From the NCBI RefSeq assembly GCF_009758125.1, contig NZ_WRXO01000001.1:1178001-1242000 (forward strand): a DNA stretch of 64,000 nt, in the 5' to 3' direction. Each line of letters opens with the position of its first letter. Positions within the stretch are counted from its first letter, which is position 1. Of the stretch, positions 55,787 through 64,000 are shown in pieces. The position numbers and the translations under genes are program-made. The notes beneath the pieces are model-generated. The model was given only the letters and a program-made list of their open reading frames with translations, ran no database searches and had not been told where the DNA came from. Source of the DNA: Chitinophaga oryziterrae (GTDB lineage: Bacteria; Bacteroidota; Bacteroidia; Chitinophagales; Chitinophagaceae).

Positions 55787-55831
55787 GCAGAACGCTTTAT
55801 GCAATTAATCGTTTTGCATAAAGCGTTCTGC
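55787..55831. terminator. Perfect 18-bp inverted repeat after sdaA
   Basis: 55787-55804 pairs fully with 55814-55831, with 9-base loop. There is no long T-run after it, so it may be a terminator, an RNA-stability element or a regulatory site. Confidence 0.55.
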
Positions 55832-55872
55832 ATTATTTGCGTATATTGTTTGTTTATACCTACAGCAAAGTT

Positions 55873-58671
55873 ATGAGAGCTTTAACGTGTCTCCTCCTGG
55901 TACTATTCCCTGCAACCATACTCGCACAGACGTTTGGTGGTAATCCTCCGTCCATGAAATGGAACCAGATCAATACCGATACCGTTCGCATTATCTTTCC
56001 AAAAGGCCTGGAAGCACAGGGGCAACGGGTGGCAAACCTTGTACAATACATCAACAGGTATACACGCCCGTCTATAGGTGACCTGCAAAAGAAGGTAAAC
56101 ATCGTATTACAGAACCAGACGCTGGAATCTAACGGATATGTACAACTGGGGCCTTTTCGCTCAGAATTTTATCTTACACCACCACCATCATCTACAGACC
56201 TGGGATCACTGAACTGGGAAGAACAGCTGGCCGTGCATGAATACCGCCATGTACTACAAAACAGTAATTTCCGGCAGGGAGTATCCAAAGTAGCCTCGTA
56301 TGTACTGGGTGAAATGGGACAGGCTGCAGTAACCAATATAGCTGTCCCTAACTGGTTCTGGGAAGGAGATGCCGTTACCATGGAAACAGCCCTCAGTCCA
56401 CAGGGAAGAGGACGACTGCCATCTTTTTTCGATGGGTTCAGGGCCTTCTCTTTGGAGAAAAAGAACTATAGTTACATGAAGATCCGCAACGGTTCTTATG
56501 TAGATTATATGCCCAATCATTATAACCTTGGTTATCTGATGAGCGTTTACGGACGGGAACATTACGGTCGTACCTTCTGGAAAGACGTTACCACAGATGC
56601 TGTGCGTTATAAAGGATTATTCTACCCCTTCTCCCAGAGCCTGAAAAGACGTACCGGTAAAAATATTACCGCTTTCTATCAGGCCATGCTACAGGAGTAT
56701 CAGCCTGTCTGGAACAACTATGCTGCAGAAAACAGCGTACCCGGAAAGCTGTTAATACCAATAGCTAAAACCGTTACCAACTATAAATACGTTTACGCCG
56801 TAAAGGCCGGAGAATGGATCGTCTACAAAGATGCTTATAACAAAGTCCCGGGGTTTTTCCTCTTAGACAGCAGTGGTAAACAAAAACTCATTACCCGCCC
56901 GGGCATTAACTTTGACGACTATTTCAGTTACCGCAATGGCAGGATCATATGGACAGAGGCCCGTTACCATCCCCGTTGGTCATGGAAAGACTATTCCATC
57001 ATCCGCCTGTATAATACGGCCACAGGACATAGCAGAACCATCACCCATGGTACAAGGTATTTCTCTCCGGATATTACTGCAGACGGGAAACGTATCGTAG
57101 CGGTATTGACACTTCCTTCCCAACAGTTTAGTTTACAACTGCTGGATGGAGAAACCGGTAAAGTACAAACGACTTTACCCAATCCCAACAACTGGTATTA
57201 CACCTATCCAAAGTTCTCTGCGGATGAACAATACATCATCAGTAACGTTCGTAACCAGCAGGGACAAATGGCTATGATCCGCCAGTCTGTAACAACAGGA
57301 GAAACAGAACAGCTTACACCTTTTAAATACACAGTACTGGGTATTCCGGAAGTACAACATGATACTGTTTATTATACCGCTGCTTATAAAGATGTAGATA
57401 ACGTATATGCCATAACGCAGTCGGATAAGAAAGTGTATCAGGTGACTAAAAACGCGAACGGTGTACTGCATGCGGCCATAGATCCTGCCACACAGGAAGT
57501 AGTATATACCGGTTTTACCAGCAAAGGATATAAACTCTACGAGACGCCACAGTCATGGGAATCCATAGATACCGGCCGTAATTATCATAGTGCCTGGCTG
57601 CGACCTGATTTGCAGGAAGGTGGCAGCATACTCGCTAAAACGCCACATGATCTTTTTCCTGTAAAGAAGTATCCGCAAACATTCCAGTTCTTTAAGTTTC
57701 ACAGCTGGATACCTTCTTTTTATGATCCAACATATAGCCTCTCTTTAATTGGTAATAACATCCTGAATACTACCAGTACCAGTATCGGCTATGCGTATAA
57801 CCGCAATGAAGGAAGTTCCGCTTTAAGCGCTAATATGATCTTTGGTGGCTGGTTCCCGTATTTGCAGGCGGGGGCTTCCTATACGTTCAACCGCTCGGAT
57901 CTATTCCGTAACAGGGGACGTTTATATTGGGATGAAACAGATGTACATGCAGGGATCACCATCCCGCTGAATATCTCTTCCGGTCTGTATGGACGTACGA
58001 TGTCACTCACATCTACTTACCATTACCTGGACAGATATCCGCGGGGGAACTTCAAGTTCACCAACCCTACCTTACAGTACCTGGGTAATACATTTGTATT
58101 CACCAATTTCCGCATCAAGGGGCAGCAGAATATCTTCTCTCACTTTGGTCAGTATTTCGTAGCGCAATACAGTCATTCTTTAAGCAGTGTATATTCGGAA
58201 CAGTTCTTCACCAGACTGGATCTTTACCTGCCGGGATTTTCTCCTAATCACAGTATTGTGTTAAACGCTTCTTATCAGCAAAGGGATACCATGCGCAGGT
58301 ATTCTTTCTCGGATAACTTCGTGTATGCGAGGGGATATAACACACCTTTCTATGCACATGTTTATAAGCTGGGCGCTAACTATCATTTCCCTATTGCGTA
58401 CCCCGACTGGGGCTTTGCGCAGATGTTATACATTATGAGAATAAGAGGGAATGTGTTCTACGATTACAGCAGGGCGTATGATTATATCGATAAGATCAAT
58501 AACCGGTATAGTTCTGCGGGTGCAGAAATGTTCTTTGATACGAAGATTGGCAACATACTGCCCTTTAGTTTCGGCGTACGTTTCAGCCATTTATTTGATC
58601 AGGACCCTTCGGATAATGCGAAGCAGCGTATAGAATTTATCATACCGCTTCAGCAGTTATTCAGTTACTAA
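55873..58671 (+). CDS. HExxH peptidase-like, TolB-propeller, outer membrane barrel protein
   Basis: 932 aa from ATG 55873 with signal peptide to LAQ. First domain (about 20-290): gluzincin-like site HEYRH (about 124-128, AVHEYRHVLQNS) and a Glu at WFWEGDAVTMETAL (about 165) as possible third ligand. Then a TolB/WD40-like propeller (about 290-610), and from about 640 an aromatic-rich beta-barrel of the surface antigen (BamA-like) type ending IPLQQLFSY. Likely an outer-membrane-embedded peptidase or receptor. Convergent with, and overlapping by 4 bases, the next gene. Confidence 0.72.
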   Translation: MRALTCLLLVLFPATILAQTFGGNPPSMKWNQINTDTVRIIFPKGLEAQGQRVANLVQYINRYTRPSIGDLQKKVNIVLQNQTLESNGYVQLGPFRSEFYLTPPPSSTDLGSLNWEEQLAVHEYRHVLQNSNFRQGVSKVASYVLGEMGQAAVTNIAVPNWFWEGDAVTMETALSPQGRGRLPSFFDGFRAFSLEKKNYSYMKIRNGSYVDYMPNHYNLGYLMSVYGREHYGRTFWKDVTTDAVRYKGLFYPFSQSLKRRTGKNITAFYQAMLQEYQPVWNNYAAENSVPGKLLIPIAKTVTNYKYVYAVKAGEWIVYKDAYNKVPGFFLLDSSGKQKLITRPGINFDDYFSYRNGRIIWTEARYHPRWSWKDYSIIRLYNTATGHSRTITHGTRYFSPDITADGKRIVAVLTLPSQQFSLQLLDGETGKVQTTLPNPNNWYYTYPKFSADEQYIISNVRNQQGQMAMIRQSVTTGETEQLTPFKYTVLGIPEVQHDTVYYTAAYKDVDNVYAITQSDKKVYQVTKNANGVLHAAIDPATQEVVYTGFTSKGYKLYETPQSWESIDTGRNYHSAWLRPDLQEGGSILAKTPHDLFPVKKYPQTFQFFKFHSWIPSFYDPTYSLSLIGNNILNTTSTSIGYAYNRNEGSSALSANMIFGGWFPYLQAGASYTFNRSDLFRNRGRLYWDETDVHAGITIPLNISSGLYGRTMSLTSTYHYLDRYPRGNFKFTNPTLQYLGNTFVFTNFRIKGQQNIFSHFGQYFVAQYSHSLSSVYSEQFFTRLDLYLPGFSPNHSIVLNASYQQRDTMRRYSFSDNFVYARGYNTPFYAHVYKLGANYHFPIAYPDWGFAQMLYIMRIRGNVFYDYSRAYDYIDKINNRYSSAGAEMFFDTKIGNILPFSFGVRFSHLFDQDPSDNAKQRIEFIIPLQQLFSY

Positions 58672-59144
58672 TTCACTTTAAATTTCAGCTTCGGGGCCCG
58701 GTATAATTTATCGCCGGTATAACGTACCGTGATATTGTCGAAATAGAGAACTTCTCCTTTCGACAATGTCTCTTTAATGCGGGCAACCCAGAGAGGGGAG
58801 AGCTTGTCCCCATCAAAACTATCTCCTACAAATTCAGTATAAATGCCTGGTTTACCGGTGGTATCATTCAGGTAAGGTTCCTTTTTCTCATAAGTAAAGT
58901 CGAAGGATACAACAGGGTATTTGTTATTCTTTTCATCCCTTACTACAAGTGCAGAGTCGAGCAATTTTAATAATTCCGGGCGTGGCAGGGTATCGCTGAG
59001 GAATATCCCCCAGGTGCTGCGGAACCGCAAAGTGGTTGTTTTAGCAGCAGTTGTGGCCGGTTTTTTGGACTTGCCTGATTGTGCATACAACGGCATGGTG
59101 CCTAAAACAACAAAAAGTCCGGATAGTAAATAATATTTCCGCAT
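58668..59144 (-). CDS. Secreted protein of unknown function
   Basis: 158 aa with a signal peptide ending LYAQ. The mature part begins Ser/Lys-rich, then has TFTLRFRSTWGIFLSD-type and FDFTYEKKEPY strands, ending VRYTGDKLYRAPKLKFKVN. GldM-like similarity was considered but not supported. Its stop overlaps the stop of the convergent barrel gene by 4 bases. Confidence 0.6.
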   Translation of the reverse strand: MRKYYLLSGLFVVLGTMPLYAQSGKSKKPATTAAKTTTLRFRSTWGIFLSDTLPRPELLKLLDSALVVRDEKNNKYPVVSFDFTYEKKEPYLNDTTGKPGIYTEFVGDSFDGDKLSPLWVARIKETLSKGEVLYFDNITVRYTGDKLYRAPKLKFKVN

Positions 59145-59160
59145 AGTACAAATGGGATAT

Positions 59161-59198
59161 AAAAAACATCGCCCGGAATAGTTAACGTCCGGGCGATG
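59161..59198 (-). terminator. Terminator of valS
   Basis: CATCGCCCGGA (59167-59177) and TCCGGGCGATG (59188-59198), 11-bp stem, with T-run on the minus strand. Confidence 0.85.
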
Positions 59199-59205
59199 CT
59201 GAAAA

Positions 59206-61851
59206 TTATAGTGATTTTAAACTTTCCGTAATGGCAGCTATTTTGGCCTCTGCATCAGCTTTCTTTTTCTGTTCAGCTTCAACAACTTCCGGTTTGGCAT
59301 TCTGCACAAAACGTTCGTTACCAAGCTTCTTCTCTACAGATACCAAAAATCCCTGCTGGTAGGTCAGTTCTTTCAGTAATTCTTCTTTCTGTGCCACAGG
59401 GTCCAGTACTATTTCTGTTTCCAGGTAGAACTTATCCTGCTGTACTACGATGTTAATACAATCGGCAACTGGTGTTTTAGTGTAGGTAATGGATTTTGCA
59501 TTCACCTGTTTGGAGAGTGTATCTTCAATCAGTTTGAATACATCTTCCTGTATAGTATCAATATATACACCTATTTCATCTTTTGGTTTCAGCTGGTGTT
59601 TGTTACGTGCATCACGGATGCTGCTGATTACCTCTTTAGCCAGTGCACCCTGTAACAGGATGTCTGCATTGGTAGCAGCAGGAGTGGTGAATTGTTTCAC
59701 GATCAGGTCATCGCCGGCAGTACGTGTCTGTAACAACTGGTAGATCTCTTCTGTAGCAAATGGCATGAACGGATGCAGCAGTTGCATCAGTTGTTCAAAG
59801 AAGTAAACAGTTTTCTGATAGATGGCAGCGTCGATTGGCTGTTCAAAACCAGGCTTCACCCATTCCAGGTACCAGCTGCAGAAATCATCCCAAACCAGGC
59901 TGTATATAGTTTTAAGCGCTTCGCTTAATTTAAAGTCTTTGAACAGTTCTGCTACCTGTGCCTGTACTTCATTCAATCTGTTTTCGAACCACTCAACAGC
60001 AAAATGATTTGCATCCGGTGCGTTGGCAATAGTGCCACGTTCTTCCCACATCTTCACCAGTTTCAGGGCATTCCAGATCTTGTTACAGAAAAAACGGCCC
60101 TGTTCCAGGGATGCCTCATCAAACAGCAGGTCATTACCGGCAGGAGAGGAGATCAGGATACCGAAGCGTACAGCATCAGCGCCAAATTTTTCTATGAGTT
60201 CCAGCAGATCGGGAGAGTTGTTCAGCTGTTTACTCATCTTACGGCCCAGCTTATCGCGTACCATACCGGTGAAGTATACATCACTGAAAGGTTTTACTTT
60301 TTTGTATTCCTCACCCGCCATGATCATACGCGCCACCCAGAAGAAGATAATATCCTGTCCGGTAACGAGTACGGACGTTGGATAATAGTAGTTAATGTCT
60401 TCATTATCAGGCTGGGAAATACCGTTGAATACTTCCATTGGCCATAACCAGGAAGAGAACCAGGTATCCAGGCAATCTTCGTCCTGACGCAGGTCGGCAG
60501 CTTCCAGCATTACGCCTTTGGCTTTAAACTGCGCCACTGCTTCTTCTATGCTTTCTGCCACTTCGAAAGTACCATCCGGTGCATAATAGGAAGGAATGCG
60601 CTGTCCCCACCAGAGCTGACGGGAGATACACCAGTCCTTCACGTTTTCCATCCAGTACTTGTAGGTAGCCAGGAAGCGGTCGCCGGGATGGATATTCACA
60701 TCACCATTCACTACTGCGTCCAGCGCCGGTTTGGTGAGCTCCGCCATCTTCACGAACCACTGTGTACTGATGCGGGGTTCCACGACAGTGTCCGGGTTAC
60801 GTTCGCTGTAACCTACGCGGGTAGTGTATTCCTGTTCTTTATCCAGGAGTTCCTGTTCTTTCAGTGTAGCAATCACTTTCTTACGGGCCGCGAAGCGGTC
60901 CATACCGATGAATACGCCCGCAGCAGTGCTGAGGGTACCATCGTCGTTCAGTGTATCTATTATTTCCAGGTTGTGTTTCAGACCCAGGTTATAGTCATTG
61001 ATATCGTGTGCAGGTGTTACTTTCAGCGCACCGGTACCAAATTCCTTATCAACATAAGTATCGAAGATGAAAGGGATGCGGCGGTTCACCAGTGGAACGA
61101 TGGCGTAATGGCCAACCAGGTGCTGGTAACGTTCATCATCAGGGTTTACGCAGATAGCGCTGTCGCCCATGATGGTTTCAGGACGTTGTGTAGCGATGGT
61201 GATATAATCGCCGGTGAGCTGGTCTTCAGAATCAGCGATGGCATACTTTACGTAATAGAGTTTACCCTGTACATCTTTGTACTGTACTTCTTCATCGCTC
61301 AGGGCCGTTTTCGCTTTCGGGTCCCAGTTGATCATCCTTGCGCCGCGGTAGATGAGGCCTTTATTATAGAGGTCGTTGAATACCTTGATAACGGCTTTAT
61401 AGTAATGATCATCCATGGTGAAGGTAACACGGTCCCAGTCGCAGGAACATCCCAGTTTCTTGATCTGGTTATAGATAATACCACCGTATTTATCTTTCCA
61501 TTCAAAGGCATATTTAAGGAACTCATCGCGGGTAAGCTGGGATTTCTCAATCCCTTTTTCCGTTTTGAGCATGTTCACTACTTTGGCTTCTGTAGCAATG
61601 GACGCATGGTCTGATCCGGGCACCCAGCAGGCATTGAAGCCTGTCATACGTGCGCGGCGTACTAAGATATCCTGTACGGTTTCATTCAGGGTATGTCCCA
61701 TGTGCAGTACTCCCGTAACGTTAGGTGGAGGGATTACAATGGTAAAAGGAGGACGGTTGTCCGGTTTACTCCGGAAATAGCCATTATCCATCCAATACTG
61801 GTACCATTTGCCTTCAATAGCAGCAGGTGTATAATTTTTAGAGAGTTCCAT
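59206..61851 (-). CDS. valS: Valyl-tRNA synthetase
   Basis: 881 aa. HIGH-like HMGH in PPNVTGVLHMGHT, editing domain, KMSKQ in GRKMSKQLNNSP, anticodon-binding region and C-terminal coiled coil ending IAAITESLKSL. Charges tRNA-Val and edits threonine. TATTTTTG (minus strand, 61881-61888) fits a -7 element. Monocistronic. Confidence 0.96.
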   Translation of the reverse strand: MELSKNYTPAAIEGKWYQYWMDNGYFRSKPDNRPPFTIVIPPPNVTGVLHMGHTLNETVQDILVRRARMTGFNACWVPGSDHASIATEAKVVNMLKTEKGIEKSQLTRDEFLKYAFEWKDKYGGIIYNQIKKLGCSCDWDRVTFTMDDHYYKAVIKVFNDLYNKGLIYRGARMINWDPKAKTALSDEEVQYKDVQGKLYYVKYAIADSEDQLTGDYITIATQRPETIMGDSAICVNPDDERYQHLVGHYAIVPLVNRRIPFIFDTYVDKEFGTGALKVTPAHDINDYNLGLKHNLEIIDTLNDDGTLSTAAGVFIGMDRFAARKKVIATLKEQELLDKEQEYTTRVGYSERNPDTVVEPRISTQWFVKMAELTKPALDAVVNGDVNIHPGDRFLATYKYWMENVKDWCISRQLWWGQRIPSYYAPDGTFEVAESIEEAVAQFKAKGVMLEAADLRQDEDCLDTWFSSWLWPMEVFNGISQPDNEDINYYYPTSVLVTGQDIIFFWVARMIMAGEEYKKVKPFSDVYFTGMVRDKLGRKMSKQLNNSPDLLELIEKFGADAVRFGILISSPAGNDLLFDEASLEQGRFFCNKIWNALKLVKMWEERGTIANAPDANHFAVEWFENRLNEVQAQVAELFKDFKLSEALKTIYSLVWDDFCSWYLEWVKPGFEQPIDAAIYQKTVYFFEQLMQLLHPFMPFATEEIYQLLQTRTAGDDLIVKQFTTPAATNADILLQGALAKEVISSIRDARNKHQLKPKDEIGVYIDTIQEDVFKLIEDTLSKQVNAKSITYTKTPVADCINIVVQQDKFYLETEIVLDPVAQKEELLKELTYQQGFLVSVEKKLGNERFVQNAKPEVVEAEQKKKADAEAKIAAITESLKSL

Positions 61852-62082
61852 GCTTGCGGTATATCATTTAAATAAGTCTGCAAAAATAAGAGAATAACCG
61901 ATCATACCGACAGTTTTCCTCTCAAAGCCGCCGGATATTAAAGAAAGCACACCGGAAATGCATTCCCGGTTGCGTACAAGAGGGGGAGTTGTTAGATTAG
62001 TATTGTTAAAGATTAACCGAAGCATTCAGTATGAAGTAGATAAATAACTTCATCCAGGTGATCTAACCCCAAAAATAAAAAG

Positions 62083-62110
62083 CCCCTCTGTAGCAATTGC
62101 TGCAGAGGGG
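62083..62110 (-). terminator. Terminator of the threonine aldolase gene
   Basis: CCCCTCTG (62083-62090) pairs with CAGAGGGG (62103-62110) around a palindromic AGCAATTGCT; T-rich on the minus strand. Confidence 0.8.
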
Positions 62111-62132
62111 TTTTAAAGTTATATCAGCGGTA

Positions 62133-63152
62133 CTATTGCATTTCTGCAATGGCGGCGCATGTTTTTTCTATCATGGCAGGTGTCACGTCGAGGTGTGTCA
62201 CTATCCTCACCTGGTTTTCTGAAATCGGCATCACCAGTATATCATGCTTTTTCAGGTAATCAGCAAAGAACTTAGGGGTCCAGTCGCCTAATACCTCAAA
62301 GATGAGGATATTGGTTTCTACCGGCAGCATATGTCCGATGAAAGACTTCTCCAGCAGGGCTTTAGCAATCTGTTTAGCATGATAGTGGTCTTCTGCCAAT
62401 CTGGCAATATGATGTTCCATGGCGTAAATGCCAGTGGCTGCCATAAAGCCAGCCTGGCGTAATCCACCACCTAATTTTTTACGGATACGGCGGGCAGCTT
62501 TGATATAGGCAGCACTGCCTAACAGTACGGAACCCATAGGGCAACCCATGCCTTTATTCAGGCAAACAGAGATACTATCGAACAGTTTTCCATAGATCTT
62601 TGGATTGTCTCCTCCCGCCACCAGGGCGTTAAAGAGCCTGGCGCCATCCAGGTGTAATTTGAGATGATTATCCTGGCAAACGGTTTTGATCCTTTTAATT
62701 TCTTCGATATCATACATACAGCCACCACCACGGTTGGAAGTATTTTCCAGGCATACCAGTGAGGTGCTGGCTTTGTGTACATCGTCGGGATTGATGGCAG
62801 CTGCCACCTGTTCGGCGGTGATCATACCACGTTCGCCTTCGATGGCGCGTACCTGGGCGCCGGCGTTAAAAGCGATGCCGCCACCTTCGTAAATATACAC
62901 GTGGGCAAGGCTGCTACAGATCACTTCATCACCCGGCTGGGTGTGTACTTTAATGGCTATCTGGTTGCTCATCGTGCCGGAAGGGCAGTATAAGGCTGCC
63001 TCTTTGCCAAAATAATCTGCCATCATGGCTTCCAGTCTGTTAACGCTTGGATCTTCCCCGAATACATCATCTCCGGTGGCTGCATTGGTCATAGCCTGCA
63101 TCATGCCGGTGGTGGGACGGGTAAAAGTATCACTCCTGAAATCGATCGTCAT
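62133..63152 (-). CDS. Low-specificity L-threonine aldolase (GntG-type PLP enzyme)
   Basis: 339 aa. FRSDTFTRPT, GDDVFGEDPSVNRLE, CPSGTMSNQIAIK, HLDGARLFNAL and SVCLNKGMGCPMGS (PLP lysine) mark the threonine aldolase family. Cleaves threonine to glycine and acetaldehyde, or a similar beta-hydroxy amino acid. Its 5' end faces the sigma gene across a 332-bp gap. Confidence 0.9.
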   Translation of the reverse strand: MTIDFRSDTFTRPTTGMMQAMTNAATGDDVFGEDPSVNRLEAMMADYFGKEAALYCPSGTMSNQIAIKVHTQPGDEVICSSLAHVYIYEGGGIAFNAGAQVRAIEGERGMITAEQVAAAINPDDVHKASTSLVCLENTSNRGGGCMYDIEEIKRIKTVCQDNHLKLHLDGARLFNALVAGGDNPKIYGKLFDSISVCLNKGMGCPMGSVLLGSAAYIKAARRIRKKLGGGLRQAGFMAATGIYAMEHHIARLAEDHYHAKQIAKALLEKSFIGHMLPVETNILIFEVLGDWTPKFFADYLKKHDILVMPISENQVRIVTHLDVTPAMIEKTCAAIAEMQ

Positions 63153-63484
63153 CCTTGAAAAATTTGCAATGTATTGAACAATAAATTAGTGAAGTTATTA
63201 ATTTGAATGTGATTACTTATCAATTGTTAAAATTTATTTAAAGCATTCGAATAACCTAATAAAGGGCTATAAAATTTCGTTTATATAGAGTACTTTGTTA
63301 CTAGAATGAAAAGGTTTGTGAAGATATTTGGCAGTATGGGCTATTAGCACGATCTTTGCAGGCTAATTTGTTAGAACGATAATATTGGAGAGTAGGAATA
63401 GTTTGTAAGATAAATATTAAAAGTTTTTCAACAAAATAATTCTTTCCAACGTTATTAAATTTAGTAAACTAATAAACTTTCAAT
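63153..63484. other. 332-bp AT-rich leader upstream of the primary sigma factor gene
   Basis: TTTG (63327-63330), 20-base spacer, GATCTTTG (63351-63358, one base off TAnnTTTG) is a candidate promoter, giving a leader of about 120 bases. Otherwise nothing recognised. Confidence 0.4.
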
Positions 63485-64000
63485 ATGAGGCAACTTAAAA
63501 TTGCCACCCAGATCACTAACCGTGATTCGCAGGCGGTAGAAAAATACCTGCAGGAGATTTCAAAGATCCCTTTGTTAACCCCTGAAGAAGAGACCGTATT
63601 GGCGCAACGCATTAAAATGGGTGACCAAAAGGCTCTTGAACGTTTAACTACAGGTAACCTCCGTTTCGTTGTATCCGTAGCAAAGCAATATCAGCACCAG
63701 GGGCTTAGCCTCAGCGACCTTATAAATGAGGGCAATTTAGGTTTGATTAAAGCTGCGCAACGTTTCGATGAAACCAAAGGTTTCAAATTCATTTCTTATG
63801 CAGTGTGGTGGATTCGTCAATCTATTCTGCAGGCTTTAGCAGAGCAGGGCCGTCTGGTTCGTCTGCCTCAAAATAAAATTGGAACCTATAATAAGGCTAA
63901 TAAAGCCTATATGGCGTTTGAGCAGGAAAATGAAAGAGAACCTTCTACTGAAGAGTTAGCGGAAATCCTGGAAATGTCTGAATCAGAGATCAATAATATT
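63485..64000 (+). CDS. rpoD: Primary RNA polymerase sigma factor, 5' part
   Basis: Runs off the window end; 172 codons seen. Short N-terminus without region 1.1, region 1.2 ([22 protein letters not shown]), region 2 ([55 protein letters not shown]) and the start of region 3 ([10 protein letters not shown]). It matches the short SigA/RpoD type of Bacteroidota and directs housekeeping transcription, with TTTG/TAnnTTTG promoters such as groES. Confidence 0.95.
   Translation, partial: MRQLKIATQITNRDSQAVEKYLQEISKIPLLTPEEETVLAQRIKMGDQKALERLTTGNLRFVVSVAKQYQHQGLSLSDLINEGNLGLIKAAQRFDETKGFKFISYAVWWIRQSILQALAEQGRLVRLPQNKIGTYNKANKAYMAFEQENEREPSTEELAEILEMSESEINNI

Noticed and set aside
58668..59144. GldM-like gliding protein
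   Set aside because: Length and strands do not match and no other gld genes are nearby.
60688..61614. Long rightward open frame of 308 codons
   Set aside because: Lies antisense in valS, whose catalytic motifs are clear; composition of the antisense protein is not natural.

Overview
The window looks like chromosome of a Bacteroidota bacterium, most likely a Chitinophagaceae member close to Chitinophaga (family-level inference by eye; no database search was possible). The evidence is a fused SecDF, a subtilase with a type IX secretion C-terminal sorting domain, a TonB-receptor-like outer-membrane barrel, many lipoproteins with a Cys lipobox, a DUF4397 protein, a LytS/LytTR pair with a two-component propeller sensor, a long NusB, and promoters of the Bacteroidota type (TTTG, 18-20 bp spacer, TAnnTTTG). 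No rRNA, tRNA, CRISPR array, transposase or integrase was seen.

Layout. 1-7.0 kb: a GcvH-like protein without the lipoyl lysine next to a methyltransferase, a secreted DUF1080 protein paired with a periplasmic sugar-dehydrogenase/cytochrome c fusion, a 70-bp perfect palindrome, a decayed patch (about 5.0-5.5 kb) with a gene remnant and an 11-bp-period repeat array, then an uncharacterised 262-aa protein and a SnoaL-like protein. 7.0-17.1 kb: an outer-membrane barrel, an ECF sigma factor with a coupled membrane protein, a truncated ABC permease, an orphan RloA/AAA15-type ATPase, a leucine-rich-repeat remnant, and a LytS-like sensor kinase with its LytTR regulator. The stretch 11.48-13.33 kb looks like a rearranged or inserted island. 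17.1-19.4 kb: a cytosolic serine hydrolase behind a 50-residue-repeat propeller protein.

19.6-28.1 kb is mostly housekeeping: dcd, a phosphopantetheinyl transferase, shikimate kinase, DUF423, an alpha/beta hydrolase, FtsK, LolA and lipoamide dehydrogenase. 28.1-39.8 kb: secreted proteases, a methyltransferase, a methylmalonyl-CoA mutase large-type subunit, an M23 peptidase, an aminotransferase, a DUF4397 lipoprotein and a class-A-like beta-lactamase fold lipoprotein. 39.9-49.7 kb: SecDF, then a leftward set GH5 / SNF2 helicase / coaE / yajC / DUF1573 / nusB. 49.8-64 kb: groESL, two FKBP-like lipoproteins, an unknown lipoprotein, L-serine dehydratase, a large HExxH-propeller-barrel protein, valS, threonine aldolase and the 5' part of the primary sigma factor gene.

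Genes that work together: groES-groEL with two tandem FKBP-like lipoproteins downstream (folding); SecDF and YajC (secretion, different loci); ECF sigma plus putative anti-sigma; sensor kinase plus LytTR regulator; LolA for the many lipoproteins. The most unusual items are the lysine-less GcvH-like protein, the 11-bp iteron-like array before the 262-aa protein, the orphan ATPase island that ends in a truncated permease, and the propeller/serine-hydrolase pair.
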